64,000 bases of DNA from Erigeron canadensis (lineage: Eukaryota > Streptophyta > Magnoliopsida > Asterales > Asteraceae), in assembly GCF_010389155.1 (NCBI RefSeq), contig NC_057761.1, positions 64,501-128,500 on the forward strand, written 5' to 3'. The notes under the pieces are model-generated. The model was not told the DNA's origin. It ran no database searches and saw only the letters and a program-made list of their open reading frames with translations. The position numbers and the translations under genes are program-made. Numbering within the stretch: position 1 is the stretch's first letter; each line of letters starts with the position of its first letter. This document shows, in pieces, positions 1-11,044 of the stretch.

Positions 1-60
1 ATTCCGCACCTCTGGATAACGGGATCAAACTATTAACGATCCGTGGCAAGGGGACTTACA
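1..60 (+). mobile_element. 3' tail of a Ty1/copia LTR
   Basis: The window opens inside an LTR. The tail ends in GGGGACTTACA, followed after two bases by a tRNA-iMet type primer-binding site. The same tail (CAAACTATTAACGAT then GGGGACTTACA) is found on the minus strand at the end of the LTR at 42,848-43,391, so both belong to one family. Confidence 0.8.
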
Positions 61-62
61 AG

Positions 63-75
63 TGGTATCAGAGCC
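63..75 (+). other. Primer-binding site (tRNA-iMet type)
   Basis: TGGTATCAGAGCC is the standard plant copia primer-binding site, complementary to the 3' end of initiator tRNA-Met. It lies two bases after the LTR end and fixes the element's orientation as plus. Confidence 0.9.
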
Positions 76-272
76 TCTTGGTTTTATACCGGAAGGTTAT
101 AGTTTGTTGGTGATAGACAACATTGATTTAGGGTCGTTTAGACGTGATTCTTTCACGAGTTTACGACCGGAAATCTTGTTCGTGGTATATCTTGGTGTTT
201 GCAGCAGTCGAATAGAGTTTTTGTGGCTTTTAGGGTTTCGAATTCAAGAGAATTGTCGAACCAGTAGCGTTT

Positions 273-469
273 GCGACCTCGCGGGCTCGTATTACCTCGT
301 CCAACTCGTATTTTCGACTTGGATAGTTAATTACGACCTCGCTAGCTCAATTGCGACCTCGTTTTCTTTTGCGACCTCGTGAGCTCAATTACGACCTCGC
401 CAGTTCAATTACGACCCGAGTGTTAATTGCGACCTCGTATTCTTGGACCTCGTGAACTTTACGACCTCG
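273..469 (+). repeat. CGACCTCG word array in copia leader
   Basis: About nine copies of RCGACCTCG, mostly 20 bases apart, start at 273, 333, 353, 371, 391, 411 (as CGACCCGA), 429, 445 and 461, between the PBS and the gag ATG. Several are flanked by T/A so that the word reads TACGA-CC-TCGTA, a short inverted repeat. The same word occurs in the LTR of the related minus-strand copy (43,136-43,147). Confidence 0.8.
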
Positions 470-510
470 TTTATTTTAAGCAGTTCGTAAACTTTACTAG
501 CTTTAAGAAA

Positions 511-1769
511 ATGACGTCTCAGTTACCGTCAAGCTATCAAACGTTGCTGAATCAAATGATTCTAATGGATCATGAAACCGGAAAGGCCAACTCTCCACCG
601 AAGTTGATAAGCCTTGACAGATATTTCAGTTGGAAAGGCAGATTCGAGTCATACTACAGGCTAATGGATGTAAGGATGTGGATTTGCATCACAAACGGTT
701 ATACGCATCCAACGGTTCCAGCAGTACCAGGTGACGCTTCAAGTTTAGGCAGTGCTAGGCGTGCTTCATACGAGCAAATGGATGTCGACAAAAAGAAAGA
801 TTATGAAGCTGAAAGCAAGGCACTGGGTTCATTTCGAATGGCTCTCCAAGGGGAAGTTATGCATTTGTTTGAAAAGCACGACACAGCAAAAGGCTTATGG
901 AATGCACTCAAAGAGCATTGTGAAGGTGATGCCGATCTCAAGAAGAGTAGGAAAGATTTGTTAAAGGAGCAGTATTATGTGTTCACTAGCTTCAAAGATG
1001 AAACTCTTGATGAGACGTTGGTTCGTTACAGTCATTTGCTGGTTGAGCTTGCTTACTTTGGGTACAATCCGGATCCTGAAGACGTTATCGAGAAGTTGTT
1101 GGAGGCACTTCCTGTAAAATGGGAAGGTTTCATCACATCTATCTAACAAAATCCCGATTTCAGTACTTGGACTCTGGAACAGATATTTTGAAAGCTGAGA
1201 AACCAAGATATGAAGAGAAAATCAAAGGAAGCAGGCAGCAGTGATTTTGTTCAGCGTCCTGAACTTTATCGTAGCAAAGCAAGCCTTCCTTCCTCAAGAT
1301 CTTCAAATGGAGGGATTACCGCCTTCTACAGTGGAGATGATGACAAGATGAAGATGTCAATGGATTCTGACAGCAACTTGATGTATGTAACTTCTCCGGA
1401 ATCAGCCATGATATTGCCTAATAGGGTTCAGAGTAGTAGTTCTCCAAGCTCGGGTTACACAGGGATGTCAATGGGCATACGATCTGCTGAGGGACATTTG
1501 GGCAATGTTGCTTCCTTTGTGTCTGCTCATGAGAAGGTGATTGGAGGAAAACTTACTGATCCTGATATGGTTAGGGAGAATTACAAGCAAGTTGATCCTG
1601 ATGCTTTGGAAGAAAGGGATTTGAACTGGCAAATAGCTATGCCAATTGAGAGTTCAGCGTTTCACAGATAGAACCGGAAGGAAGGTTATGGATGGCAAAG
1701 TAGGGTTTATAAAGCCAAAGTAAGTGTTATAACTGTGATGGTTTTGGACATTTTGCTAGAGGGTGTCAG
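511..1769 (+). pseudogene. Ty1/copia gag, degraded
   Basis: Capsid/nucleocapsid (Gag) protein of a copia retrotransposon, which would assemble the virus-like particle. The ATG at 511 begins a protein with a DUF4219/UBN2-type gag domain, including YFSWKGRFESYYRLMD and AKGLWNALKEHCEG. In-frame stops lie at 1,144-1,146 (TAA) and 1,189-1,191 (TGA), and the frame closes at 1,669-1,671 (TAG). After a frameshift a CCHC zinc knuckle, CYNCDGFGHFARGC, is encoded at 1,725-1,766. An ATG at 427 in the same frame is possible, but 511 directly precedes the conserved gag sequence. It follows the LTR tail, PBS and leader in correct order. Non-functional. Confidence 0.8.
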
Positions 1770-2139
1770 AGACCAAGACAGATTAACAATTCAGTTACAG
1801 GTCATCTAGATTTTAATCAAAGTGGTTCTTTAGTGAGTCAGAATTCCGGACATCTATATGCTAATACTGGGAACCGAAGCTTAGGAGTTGGGCAACTCAA
1901 GAGCTTTAATTGTTCAATCTGATGGTATGTATAATTGGGTTCGACTAGTGTCGATGTTCAGAATCATGCATTCATGGCAAAAATTTCAAGACCTTGATGA
2001 AGAAATGAATGATCATGCTGATAATTCATTTGATCATATGGTATGTGCCAATGTTCATGGTAGTGTTCATCAGAGGGTAGAAAAGGAACCTGAATCATCA
2101 GAACCAGTAAGAGCTGAATAAGAAGTTGTTGCTAAAGCT

Positions 2140-2400
2140 GAGACAAGCTTCATGGCATGTCTTGAAGGTCTTGAACAGAAGGAATCACTAAGGAGAACTA
2201 CAGGGTTATGGTTTCTCGATAGTGGAGGTTCAAGACAACAACAGGTGACAAGAGGTTATTAACAGAGTTTAATTATCTTATGTCAACTTTGCAGGTCCCA
2301 AGGGCGAAGGTATTTCTGGTAGTGGAAAAGTCGTCAATCGGAAAATTAATATGGTTTATGATAGACCCAAAGTCAATAAGGCTAGGGGTCTTTTGAAAAA
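2140..2400 (+). pseudogene. Ty1/copia protease relic
   Basis: Just after the zinc knuckle region, 2,209-2,235 encodes WFLDSGGSR, matching the copia aspartic protease active-site motif WxLDSGxSR; the catalytic Asp is retained (codon 2,218-2,220). A stop follows within about ten codons, and no integrase or RT is found before the tandem repeats begin near 2,487. The element is truncated here. Confidence 0.6.
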
Positions 2401-2486
2401 CTAATTGTGTTATCAAGTCTAAACATATGTTATAAAGGAGCAAAGTTTGCTAACTATATCCATTCCCCAAAGTTATGTGGAACGGC

Positions 2487-3049
2487 AATGTCTGTTCCTG
2501 TCACTTTGGAGAATTGTAAATATGTATATATAGGGGGTAGGGAGGATGTTGAGGGCCCAGACCAGGACCAAGTCGCGAACCAAGGAAAAAAGCCCCCCGA
2601 TCTCGCAAATCAGCCCCATTTCCTTGGTTGTAGCCGAGCAAAATGTCCCGATCTCGTGCACATCCAAAAATTATGATTATTCAAAAATTCAATGTCTGTT
2701 CCTGTCACTTGGGAAAATTGTAAATAAGTATATATAGGGGGAGGTGTGAGTTGAAAGGTGACGCTTGTAAATCATGAGTTGGCTTGCCTTCTTGTGTGTG
2801 GCTATCTTAGTATGCTAGTGCCGAACTCCGAGAGGGGGGCTAGGTTTTCGTCGTTTATGATACCGGTTTACGATATCATAAACGACGAAAACCGAATCCC
2901 CTGCGACGTGGGGAGACTAGGTAGCGGTCTCCTCACGGGACCGGCTCCGAGTACGTAATGATTGAACTGGAATGCTTGGCAACACATCGTGTGTTTCCAT
3001 GTTTAGTACGACTTTCGTTACAATCTCGGAGTTGGGACATCGGTTTGGC
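2487..3049. repeat. 563-bp repeat block, copy 1
   Basis: This block recurs at 5,710-6,273, offset by 3,223 bases, with few differences. It contains two units of a TATA-bearing sequence (TGTAAATATGTATATATAGG at about 2,515 and a variant near 2,709), a GATCTCGCAAATCAGCCCC stretch and a long hairpin at 2,843-2,893. No coding domain was recognised. It could be an LTR/leader fragment of a gypsy element or a segmental duplication flanking the satellite. Confidence 0.75.
2843..2893. repeat. Perfect 20-bp stem inverted repeat
   Basis: The arm at 2,843-2,862 (GGTTTTCGTCGTTTATGATA) is exactly complementary to 2,874-2,893, with an 11-base loop CCGGTTTACGA. The duplicate at 6,067-6,117 keeps the stem apart from one change that would still allow G-U pairing in RNA. 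Confidence 0.9.
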
Positions 3050-3339
3050 GAAAAAATAAAGGAACCCAAACGACGAGATACATGTTGATTGATGTTGCCG
3101 GTGCCTTAGCGTGCGAGGCCTTTTCACGGTAAGTGGCATTGTGGGTTACAAAGTCATGATCGATCAAACAAGTCAAGGTATTTGTGACAAACATTCAAGT
3201 TTCTCCAAGAGAGGCTCCCAGCCAGCTGACAATACGATGACCGGGCAACGAAGATCAAGTGTCAGGCGGATGACGCCCCAAGACCCAAAACCTACACATG
3301 ACATCTTTTGATATAAAAGTCACATAAACGGTTTTGACA

Positions 3340-4810
3340 TAAACGGGCCAGATACGCCTTGGTCGGGAAACGGGCCACACGGACCGAAACGGGCCAAACC
3401 GACCCGAGACCTACAACGTGACGTTTTATATTCCAAAATGAGGTAGGTTCAATGACGTCGTAGACAGAAACGGGCCCGACGCGTCCTTTACGGGGAAACG
3501 GGCCACACGACCCGAAACGGGCCAAGCCGACCCGAAAGCAAGAACATGACGTTTTTGCAACACAAAAGTCCCTCGTACTAGGAAGCATCCAAGAGGTATC
3601 ACGGTGTTGACACAAACAGGCCCGACGCGTCCTTACCGGGGAAACGGGCCGCACGGACCGAAACGGGCCAAACCGACCCGAGACCTACAACGTGACGTTT
3701 TATATTGCAAAACGAGGTAGGTTCAATGACGTCGTAGACGGAAACGGGCCCGGCGCTTCCTTTACGGGGAAACGGGCCACACCACCCGAAATGGGCCAAG
3801 CCGACCCGAAAGCAAGAACATGACGTTTTTGCGACACAAAAGTCCCTCGTACTAGGAAGCATCCAAGAGGTATCACGCTGTTGACACAAACAGGCCCGAC
3901 GCGTCCTTACTGGGGAAACGGGCTGCACGGACCGAAACGGGCCAAACCGACCCGAGTTCTACAACGTGACGTTTTATATTGCAAAACGAGGTAGGTTCAA
4001 TGATGTCGTAGACAGAAACGGGCCTGGCGCGTCCTTTACGGGGAAACGGGCCACACGACCCGAAACGGGCCAAGCCGACCCGAAAGCAAGAACATGACGT
4101 TTTTGCGACACAAAAGTCCCTCGTACTAGGTAGCATCCAAGAGGTATCACGCTCTTGACACAAACAGGCACGACGCGTCCTTACTGGGGAAACGGGCCCA
4201 CGACCCGAAACGGGCCAAACGGACCTGAAACCTACACCGAGGGGTTTGTACTCAAGAACATGGTAAGTTGTTGACAAAAAAGGGTCCCGACGCGTCCTTA
4301 CGGGTGAAACGGGCCACAAGACCCGAAACGGGCCATACGAACCGAAACGGGCCAAACCGACCCGAAACATACGACATGACGATTTTTTGATGATAAAAGT
4401 CCCACGGATAGGGTTGGTCGGACGAGGCGTCACGTCGTTGACATGAACGGGCCCGACAAGTCCTTACCCTGGAAACGGGCCAACTCCCGGGAACACGGGC
4501 CCGTTCGACCCAAAACAAGTGAAGTGGTTTCGGAAGTTCGTTTTCCCATGTTGGGCAAGATGTCCATCGTCTTAAGTTGTGTAAGACACGTTATAACGCC
4601 CGACACCACCCTTACGGGCAAAACGGGCCAAGCCGGCACGAAAACCGATTCTATGGGTCGGAAGTCACTCCGGGTGTGTTAGGGGAGTCCCGCGTAAAGT
4701 TTCGTGCCCACACGACGACGTGGGCTCTATTTATGAGAGAAACGGTCCCAATAGGTCCCGAAATGTCCCACCCCGAGAAACGGGCCGGGTCGGGCTCGAA
4801 ACCGGAAAAA
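3340..4810. repeat. 274-bp GC-rich satellite array
   Basis: Tandem repeat with a 274-base period: CCCGAAAGCA occurs at 3,531, 3,805 and 4,079. Each unit is a dimer of related 128- and 146-base halves, both beginning GAAACGGGCC. The three central units (about 3,367-4,200) are nearly identical; 4,200-4,810 holds diverged units that keep ACGGGCC words. Open frames on the minus strand here are shadows of the repeat. GC content is clearly higher than in the surrounding DNA. Bases 3,050-3,339 hold nothing I recognise. Confidence 0.9.
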
Positions 4811-4879
4811 TCTTTTTGGAAGTTCATTTTTACATGTTGGGGAAGTCACACGCCAAGTTTCGTCCAAATCCGAGTTGTC

Positions 4880-5709
4880 TAGCCATGGTTTCAAAAATTA
4901 TGATTATTCGAGAAATCAATGTCTGTTCCTGTCACTTAGGAGATTTGTAAATATGTATATATAGGGGGTAGGGAGGCTGCTGGGCGCCCAGACCAGGTCG
5001 TGACCGAGCAAAACCCCCACGACACCGCACATGACATGGATCGCAGCCCCATGTCCGAGATCGCAGCCTCATGTCCGAGATCGCAGCCCCATGATCGAGA
5101 TCGCAGCCCCATGATCGAGATCGCAGCCCCATGATGGAGATCGCAGCCCCATGTCCGAGATCGCAGCCCCATGATCGAGATCGCAGCCCCATGATCGAGA
5201 TCGCAGCCCTATGATCGAGATCGCAGCCCCATGTCCGAGATCGCAACTCCCGTGTCCGAGATCGTGGCCTAGAAAAAGTTAGGATCTAGTGAATTCTCGA
5301 AAATTATGATTTTTCAGGAATACAATGTCCGTTCCTGTCACTTAGGAGATTTGTAAATATGTATATATATGGGGTAGGGAGGCTGCTGAGCCCAGACCAA
5401 GTCGTGACCGAGCAAAACCCCCCCGATGTCGCACATGTCCGAGATCGTGGCCTAGAAAAAGTTACGATCTAGTGAATTCTCGAAAATTATGATTTTTCAA
5501 GAATTCAATGTCCGTTCCTGTCACTTAGGAGATTTGTAAATATGTATATATAGGGGGCAGGGAGGCTGTTGAGCGCCTAGACCAGGACCAAGTCACGAAC
5601 CAAGGAAAAAAGCCCCCGATCTCGCAAATCAGCCCCATTTCCTTGGTCGTAGTCGATCAAAAAGTTACGATCCAGTGAATTCTCGAAAATTATGATTTTT
5701 CAAGAATTC
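4880..5709. repeat. Tandem promoter-like units of about 180-200 bp
   Basis: Units run TTATGATT-TTTCA-GAATTCAATGTC-GTTCCTGTCACTTAGGAGATTTGTAAATATGTATATATAG-GGGTAGGGAGG and recur near 4,915, 5,326 and 5,508, with related units at 2,487, 2,691, 5,710 and 5,914. Each has a TATATATA box followed by a G-run. Between units lie AAAAAGTTA-GATC-AGTGAATTCTCG segments. No coding sequence is visible. Confidence 0.75.
5037..5262. repeat. 20-bp minisatellite, 11 copies
   Basis: GATCGCAGCCCCATGTCCGA and its ATGATCGA variant repeat head-to-tail 11 times with an exact 20-base period, inside one of the promoter-like units. Another unit (around 5,430) carries only a single copy of the flanking sequence, so this is a local expansion. 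Confidence 0.9.
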
Positions 5710-6273
5710 AATGTCTGTTCCTGTCACTTTGGAGAATTGTAAATATGTATATATAGGGGGTAGGGAGGTTGTTGAGCGCCCAGACCAGGACCAAGTCGCG
5801 GACCAAGGAAAAAAGCCCCCCGATCTCGCAAATCAGCCCCATTTTCTTGGTCGTAGCCGAGCAAAATGTCCCGATCTCGTGCACATCCAAAAATTATGAT
5901 TATTCAAAAATTCAATGTCTGTTCCTGTCACTTGGGAAAATTGTAAATAAGTATATATAGGGGGGAGGTGTGAGTTGAAAAGTGATGCTTGTAAATCATG
6001 AGTTGGCTTGCCTTCTTGTGTGTGGCTAGCTTAGTATGCGAGTGCCGAACTCCGAGTGGGGGGCTAGGTTTTCGTCGTTTATGATATCGGTTTACGATAT
6101 CATAAACGATGAAAACCGAATCCCCTGCGACGTGGGGAGACTAGGTAGCGGTCTCCTCACGGGACCGGCTTCGAGTGCGTAATGAAAGCACTGGAACGCT
6201 TGGAAACACAACATGTGTCTCCATGTTTAGTACGACTTTCATTACAATCTCGGAGTTGGGACATCGGTTTGGC
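5710..6273. repeat. 563-bp repeat block, copy 2
   Basis: Second copy of the block at 2,487-3,049, including both TATA-bearing units and the hairpin. The two copies bracket the satellite and minisatellite region in direct orientation. Confidence 0.75.
6067..6117. repeat. Inverted repeat, copy of 2,843-2,893
   Basis: Same 20-bp stem and 11-base loop as copy 1. One base of the right arm differs (GACG to GATG), which keeps a G-U pair if transcribed. Confidence 0.85.
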
Positions 6274-6430
6274 TTTCCGGCCAAATCGTGCAACGTGGCT
6301 GCCTACAAGTGCGTAACTATTGAACTGGAAAGCTTGGCAACACATCATGTGTCCACTCCGATATCAAGAATGCCAAAGAAAGATCCCGTGAGGAGAAGAA
6401 AGATCCCAATCCAATCCAATAAACACTGCT

Positions 6431-6915
6431 TGGCCATTGTACAAGTGGGGGATTGACATTGTGAGTCCACTCCCACCTGGAGTTAGAGAGGTGAAGTAAA
6501 AGTAGCCGTCGACTACTTCTCAAAATGGGTTGAAGCTAACCCACTTGCAACATAGTCTGCTGGCATGTCTTGGTAAGTGACAATGGAAACAGATTGCTGA
6601 GAATCCTTTCAACACTTGGTGTGAATAAATAGATATTAGACAAGTATTTACCTCTGTCGCAATAGTAGGAGGGTTAATACAAGGCTTGGCAAGTGTATAT
6701 TCGGTTGGGTGGATGAACTTTTAGGAGTACTTTGGGTCCACCGGACTACCCCAAGAGGAAGTACAATGGAAAAACCATTCAGTCTTGTCAATGGAACTAC
6801 GGCAGTCATCCCACCCAAACTAAGCATTCCAAACCATCACATTGTAAACTTTAACCCAACCATAATGAAGAAGCTTTGAAAGAAAACTTGAATCTCATTG
6901 AAGAGAGGCAACCTC
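6431..6915 (+). pseudogene. Ty3/gypsy integrase relic (Tat-like)
   Basis: Fragment of a gypsy integrase, the enzyme that joins retrotransposon cDNA to the genome. Readable pieces in shifting frames are WPLYKWGIDIVSP at 6,431 (first catalytic Asp codon at 6,455), AVDYFSKWVEANPLAT near 6,505, VSDNG near 6,574 (second Asp), and RTTPRGSTMEKPFSLVNGT near 6,740. These match the integrase of the Tat-like element at 56,054-56,943. Several stops and frameshifts break it. The neighbouring repeats upstream may be remains of the same element, but no RT or gag is visible. Confidence 0.75.
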
Positions 6916-9226
6916 AATCAAAAAACTTGCACCAAGTGTTTTGTCGTTAACTTAATGTATTAAATTCTTATTAATTATTATTGTCTTGTTGATTGTATGG
7001 TTATGTTTTTAATGGTATTGGATGCATGATAATATGATCTTGATGGTTTGGTAAACGATTGCTTAATTCATGGTATGATAAACTACAAGATAATATTAAT
7101 AGGAATCAACGTGTCGATAGATTGGTAAAGTAGTAGACATAATTACTTTTGTATTAATCTATGCAACCGAAACATGTTATGGATCTGATTCGAAGTACAT
7201 GATGCTCTTATGAAACGACACGACTCAATTTTTGTTTATTTATTTATTTATTTTACCCAAGTGTGCCACACACATATCTGCATATGCCACATCTTTGAGT
7301 TAAAATCAGATTAGAAGCAAATATGTGCCACATGCATAATTTCATGTGCCACATATCCTGACTTTTAGTTTCCATGTGCCACACTCAAAGTGTGTGTGCC
7401 ACACAAAAGACCCCAAATCCGAACAGGACCTAAAATGTGCCACATTACTCTCTGTACGTGCCACATATTTGGTGTTGAACAACAAAATGACCCAATTTGA
7501 TACTTGACTCAACTTGTAACTTCTCCAACTCAAAACCAAATCTCATATTACAACATTTTTTAGTTCAAACAAGGATTTGACCATTTACAAGCATAGTTAT
7601 GATATTTATTTGAAACAACATCCATAAACACAACCAAATGGGTCGTTTACCCAAGTTGACAATTTAAACAAAACAACCATACTTACTCTTGAAACCATAA
7701 GACCCAACATGACCATAATTCCAAAAATTTACCAAAAACAAGATTAGCAAAACATTCAAGAGTGTCAAGAGCCATAATGAGGTGGGATATCTAAGTGTCT
7801 ACACAAAATACCATTCTTCCATGAATGGCAATACCTCCAAGTCTTCCAAAAGCAACTTCAACTTCAAATCAACAAGTTCTTAGTTCCTTCTTTCGGAACC
7901 ACCTATAAAAAGGAAACAACTAAAACGTAAGCGAATGCTTAGTGAATATACTTGCATACATCTATGGATACGAAGGAGGTCAAAGCACAAGGACTTTCAC
8001 ATGTAACCTATGGCATCGTCATGTCACATTTACATATTCACCTTGCACACTAACAACACATATATGGATCCATATAAGCTAAACACATAATCATGATCAT
8101 CTATCGTGGTTCTGAGGCCACCGGAGGTTCTTAGGCCTCAATAGATCAACTATCGGGGTTCTTAGGCCTCAACAAATACTATGCCCCACATGGGCTAATG
8201 TCGCATCAATTACCACACATGGACAAATAAACTTCGACATGGTGGTCGACACCACCATGGACAAAAGGCTTCAACATGTGTGATCAATTGATCCAACATA
8301 TACATAAAGGTATGCAAATATACTCACCTTCTTCGCAACAAGGACAATAATGCTAAAATGATAATGCTCACAAGCTCAACCTATGATCATATCATAAAAA
8401 TGCATAAGCCTTCATTCACACTTGACTAACTCAACCTAGTAATACTCAATCACTAGCCTTTTCTAAACCCAAAACCCAACCCATTTATCATTGAGTTACC
8501 TTCATCTTTAACAACAACATTAGGTAGTTTATCCTACCATTTTCATCAATATTCCAATAAATAGCAAAATTTCATCTTTTCTCACAAACTCAAATTATCG
8601 CATAGGACTTATCAATTTCATAATCAAACACATCATATAACTCAATGACAACTAGGTTAACTAAGGAATTGGGAAAAATTAACCATAATTCAATTTCTAG
8701 CAAAACCCCCAATTTGGTTCATTCATGAGCCCTAAATTCAGAAGAAAGAAGAAACTAAATTTAGGGAAATCAATACCTCAACAATGAAAGACGATAAATT
8801 AGGGTTTTCAAGCCACAATTTCTTCCCCTTTTTCCTCTCAATTTTCGGCCACCACCACCAAACCCACAAACCCTAGCTTTTGAATTCTTAAATGAAGATT
8901 ACTTGATGGTGATGATTAATATGGATGTTCTTATTCTTGAATTAAAAAGAGAATTGCCTTAATTTTTTGAAATGAACTAGAAGAATTGCATGAATGAAAT
9001 ATTGAAGAACAAGGTGGAAGTGTGAGTCAAGGAAAAAGAAGTTGGCTGGCACCTTCCTGGCTTGCCACGACCCAACTAAAATTTGTGGGTATTATTACCC
9101 GCTATCTGCCAAAGTTCCAACTAAATAAACCTCATATTCAAAAATAAAATACTAGGAAATTAATTTAATGTCAAAACTATAAAAAGGGATTAATTTCTTT
9201 TACCTTAAAAATCTTGGGGTGTTACA
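6916..9226 (-). mobile_element. Minus-strand LTR of TGTAACACCCC type, low-coordinate end unclear
   Basis: On the minus strand an LTR-like sequence starts at 9,226 with TGTAACACCCC. The first 600 bases match the fragment at 41,246-41,890. Near 7,940 the minus strand reads ATTCACTAAGCATTCGCTTACGTTTT (shown here in two joined words), also seen near 29,295 and in altered form near 40,525, and typical of this group of LTRs. The palindrome array at 7,261-7,466 lies downstream of it. I could not find the other terminus; 6,916-7,250 is plain AT-rich sequence. Assignment to Tekay/Del chromoviruses is inferred from the ends only. Confidence 0.5.
7261..7466. repeat. ATGTGCCACAT palindrome array
   Basis: Odd-length palindromes with a central C: GTGTGCCACAC (7,261 and 7,393), ATGTGCCACAT (7,323, 7,344 and 7,435), plus imperfect copies near 7,282, 7,373 and 7,456. 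The outer base pairs change together (A-T or G-C). Confidence 0.85.
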
Positions 9227-11037
9227 TCTTACTTTGATTATATTAAATTAAAATCTTTTCGTTGTTTCTTCCGAAACAGCCTGCCCCGGTAATATCGGAT
9301 TCCTTTGTTTGAACTTCTCCAGTCCTGAAACTTGCAAATCTGTCTATTAGATCAATATAAGAATGTTCCAATTGTCATCTTTTTGAATTGTAGTACTATG
9401 ACATTTAGCGAAAATTGGCTATTTTTTTCCTAAGTGTTGGAATTGGTCAATTAGAGTCAAGTTTAAAAAAATGGTCTTTTTTGGGTTGAGTCGTTTCACG
9501 TGGTTTTCCATTAGTGTGTAACAGATTACTCGTGGATATGGTTATGCCTATCTGTAACCACAACGATGGACCACCGTGAGGTCTACCCATCAAGTCGGGT
9601 GTGAGGTTTACTGTAGGGTCTTATGACCGCCTACACACAAAACCTTTGAAGTTGTAAATAATTGGCATAAAGTAAAGTGGATCAACGTGGATAAATGTGA
9701 AATTATTAAAAGGATTAAAGTGGATGTGTGAGTGATGTGGCTATACATATGTGTGAGACGATTTCTTATGAAACATTTTAATTGGCAAACCTTGTTTTCT
9801 ATTAACCTGTTATATTACTCTGCTTTTTAAGCGGACACTTGTGTTTTGTGGAAAATGTGTTGTGCCCTCAGGTTAGGCGCTGATGGAGCTAGTATATTTG
9901 ATTAATGGGGTAGCTATTGATGATACATAAAGATGGGTTTTAGTTACCCATTTTCTAGTAACTTTAAGTAAACTTATGTATTATGTTGCTCGGTATTTCT
10001 AATGTTGATTGTGGATTTCCTTAATTAATGTAATGATACAATGCTAGTAACACCATTTAAAGTTGATAAGTTTTTACTAGGAATCAATTGAGATTTTTAA
10101 CGTCGCTTTCACATTTTGTTAACACACTCTACAATTAAATATAGTTGACAATTAGTCGGACAATGTCACATACATAATTTTTTTAATTTTTATATGTATA
10201 TGAGAAGACATCATAATTTTACATTTATTGCATATAACAATGTTTTGTATCTCAAAGCAATGCTATGGTGGTAAAACTCGTGTGTATATATATATATATA
10301 TAAAAGACGGCCAACGTTATGTCTTTGAAGCAACGTCCGAAAACGTAACTAATTTAATGTTAAAACTAAACTAAACTAAGGTTAAACCAAACCGTCGACA
10401 TGCAACCATCTCAATATACTTAATCGAGTTAGCACTCTCATATCACCTAACACTGTCAACTGAATATTAAGAACAACCAATCGATAAGGTAATATAATAC
10501 CACTACATGAAATTTATATCAAATATCCAACATATATGATAATCAATAGACAGACTATGCAAATCAAAAATTCTATGGGTACTTTGGCCTTACGTTAGCA
10601 AACAAAACTTTTCAAGATCGAATTTTTACTTTAGCAACCAAAACTTTTCAAGATCGAAGTTTACAATGACTTGCATGTTTTAGCAAGGAGAATCATGTTC
10701 ATCTTCTACTAATGAGTTCTTTGAGTTGCTTTCTGGCAGGTGGTTGTTCATTTTGCAACGACCTTATACAAATCATCGTAGACATGTTAGTTGAAACTAA
10801 AATGTGATAGGGTAAGGTTAATGCGAGAACTATTTACACATGAATATATGTAATTTTAAGCAAAACATATAGTTCATATGTGAACGAGTATGTTCATATA
10901 TAATCATTCGCATATGAATATCAAGTTATAATTTATAAATGTTAATGGTTCTTCCCGTTCAAATGATTCTCACATGAATATTTTCCAACTATGATATATA
11001 TATATATATATCTCAAGAGAGAGAGAGAGAGAGGTTC
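9227..11037. other. Intergenic DNA, nothing recognised
   Basis: AT-rich sequence with no coding domain, RNA gene or TE boundary that I can support. It holds a (TA)n run near 10,283-10,300 and a compound (TA)n then (GA)n microsatellite at about 10,996-11,032. Confidence 0.6.
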
Positions 11038-11044
11038 TAAACTA

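Noticed and set aside
3292..4433. Long minus-strand open frames with repeated GLARFGSCGPF-like peptides
   Set aside because: They follow the 274-bp satellite period and change frame between units; no start context or domain. Shadow of the repeat.
5037..5262. Regular 20-bp repeats looking like a CRISPR array
   Set aside because: Repeats are contiguous with no spacers, and the genome is a plant; a minisatellite explains it.
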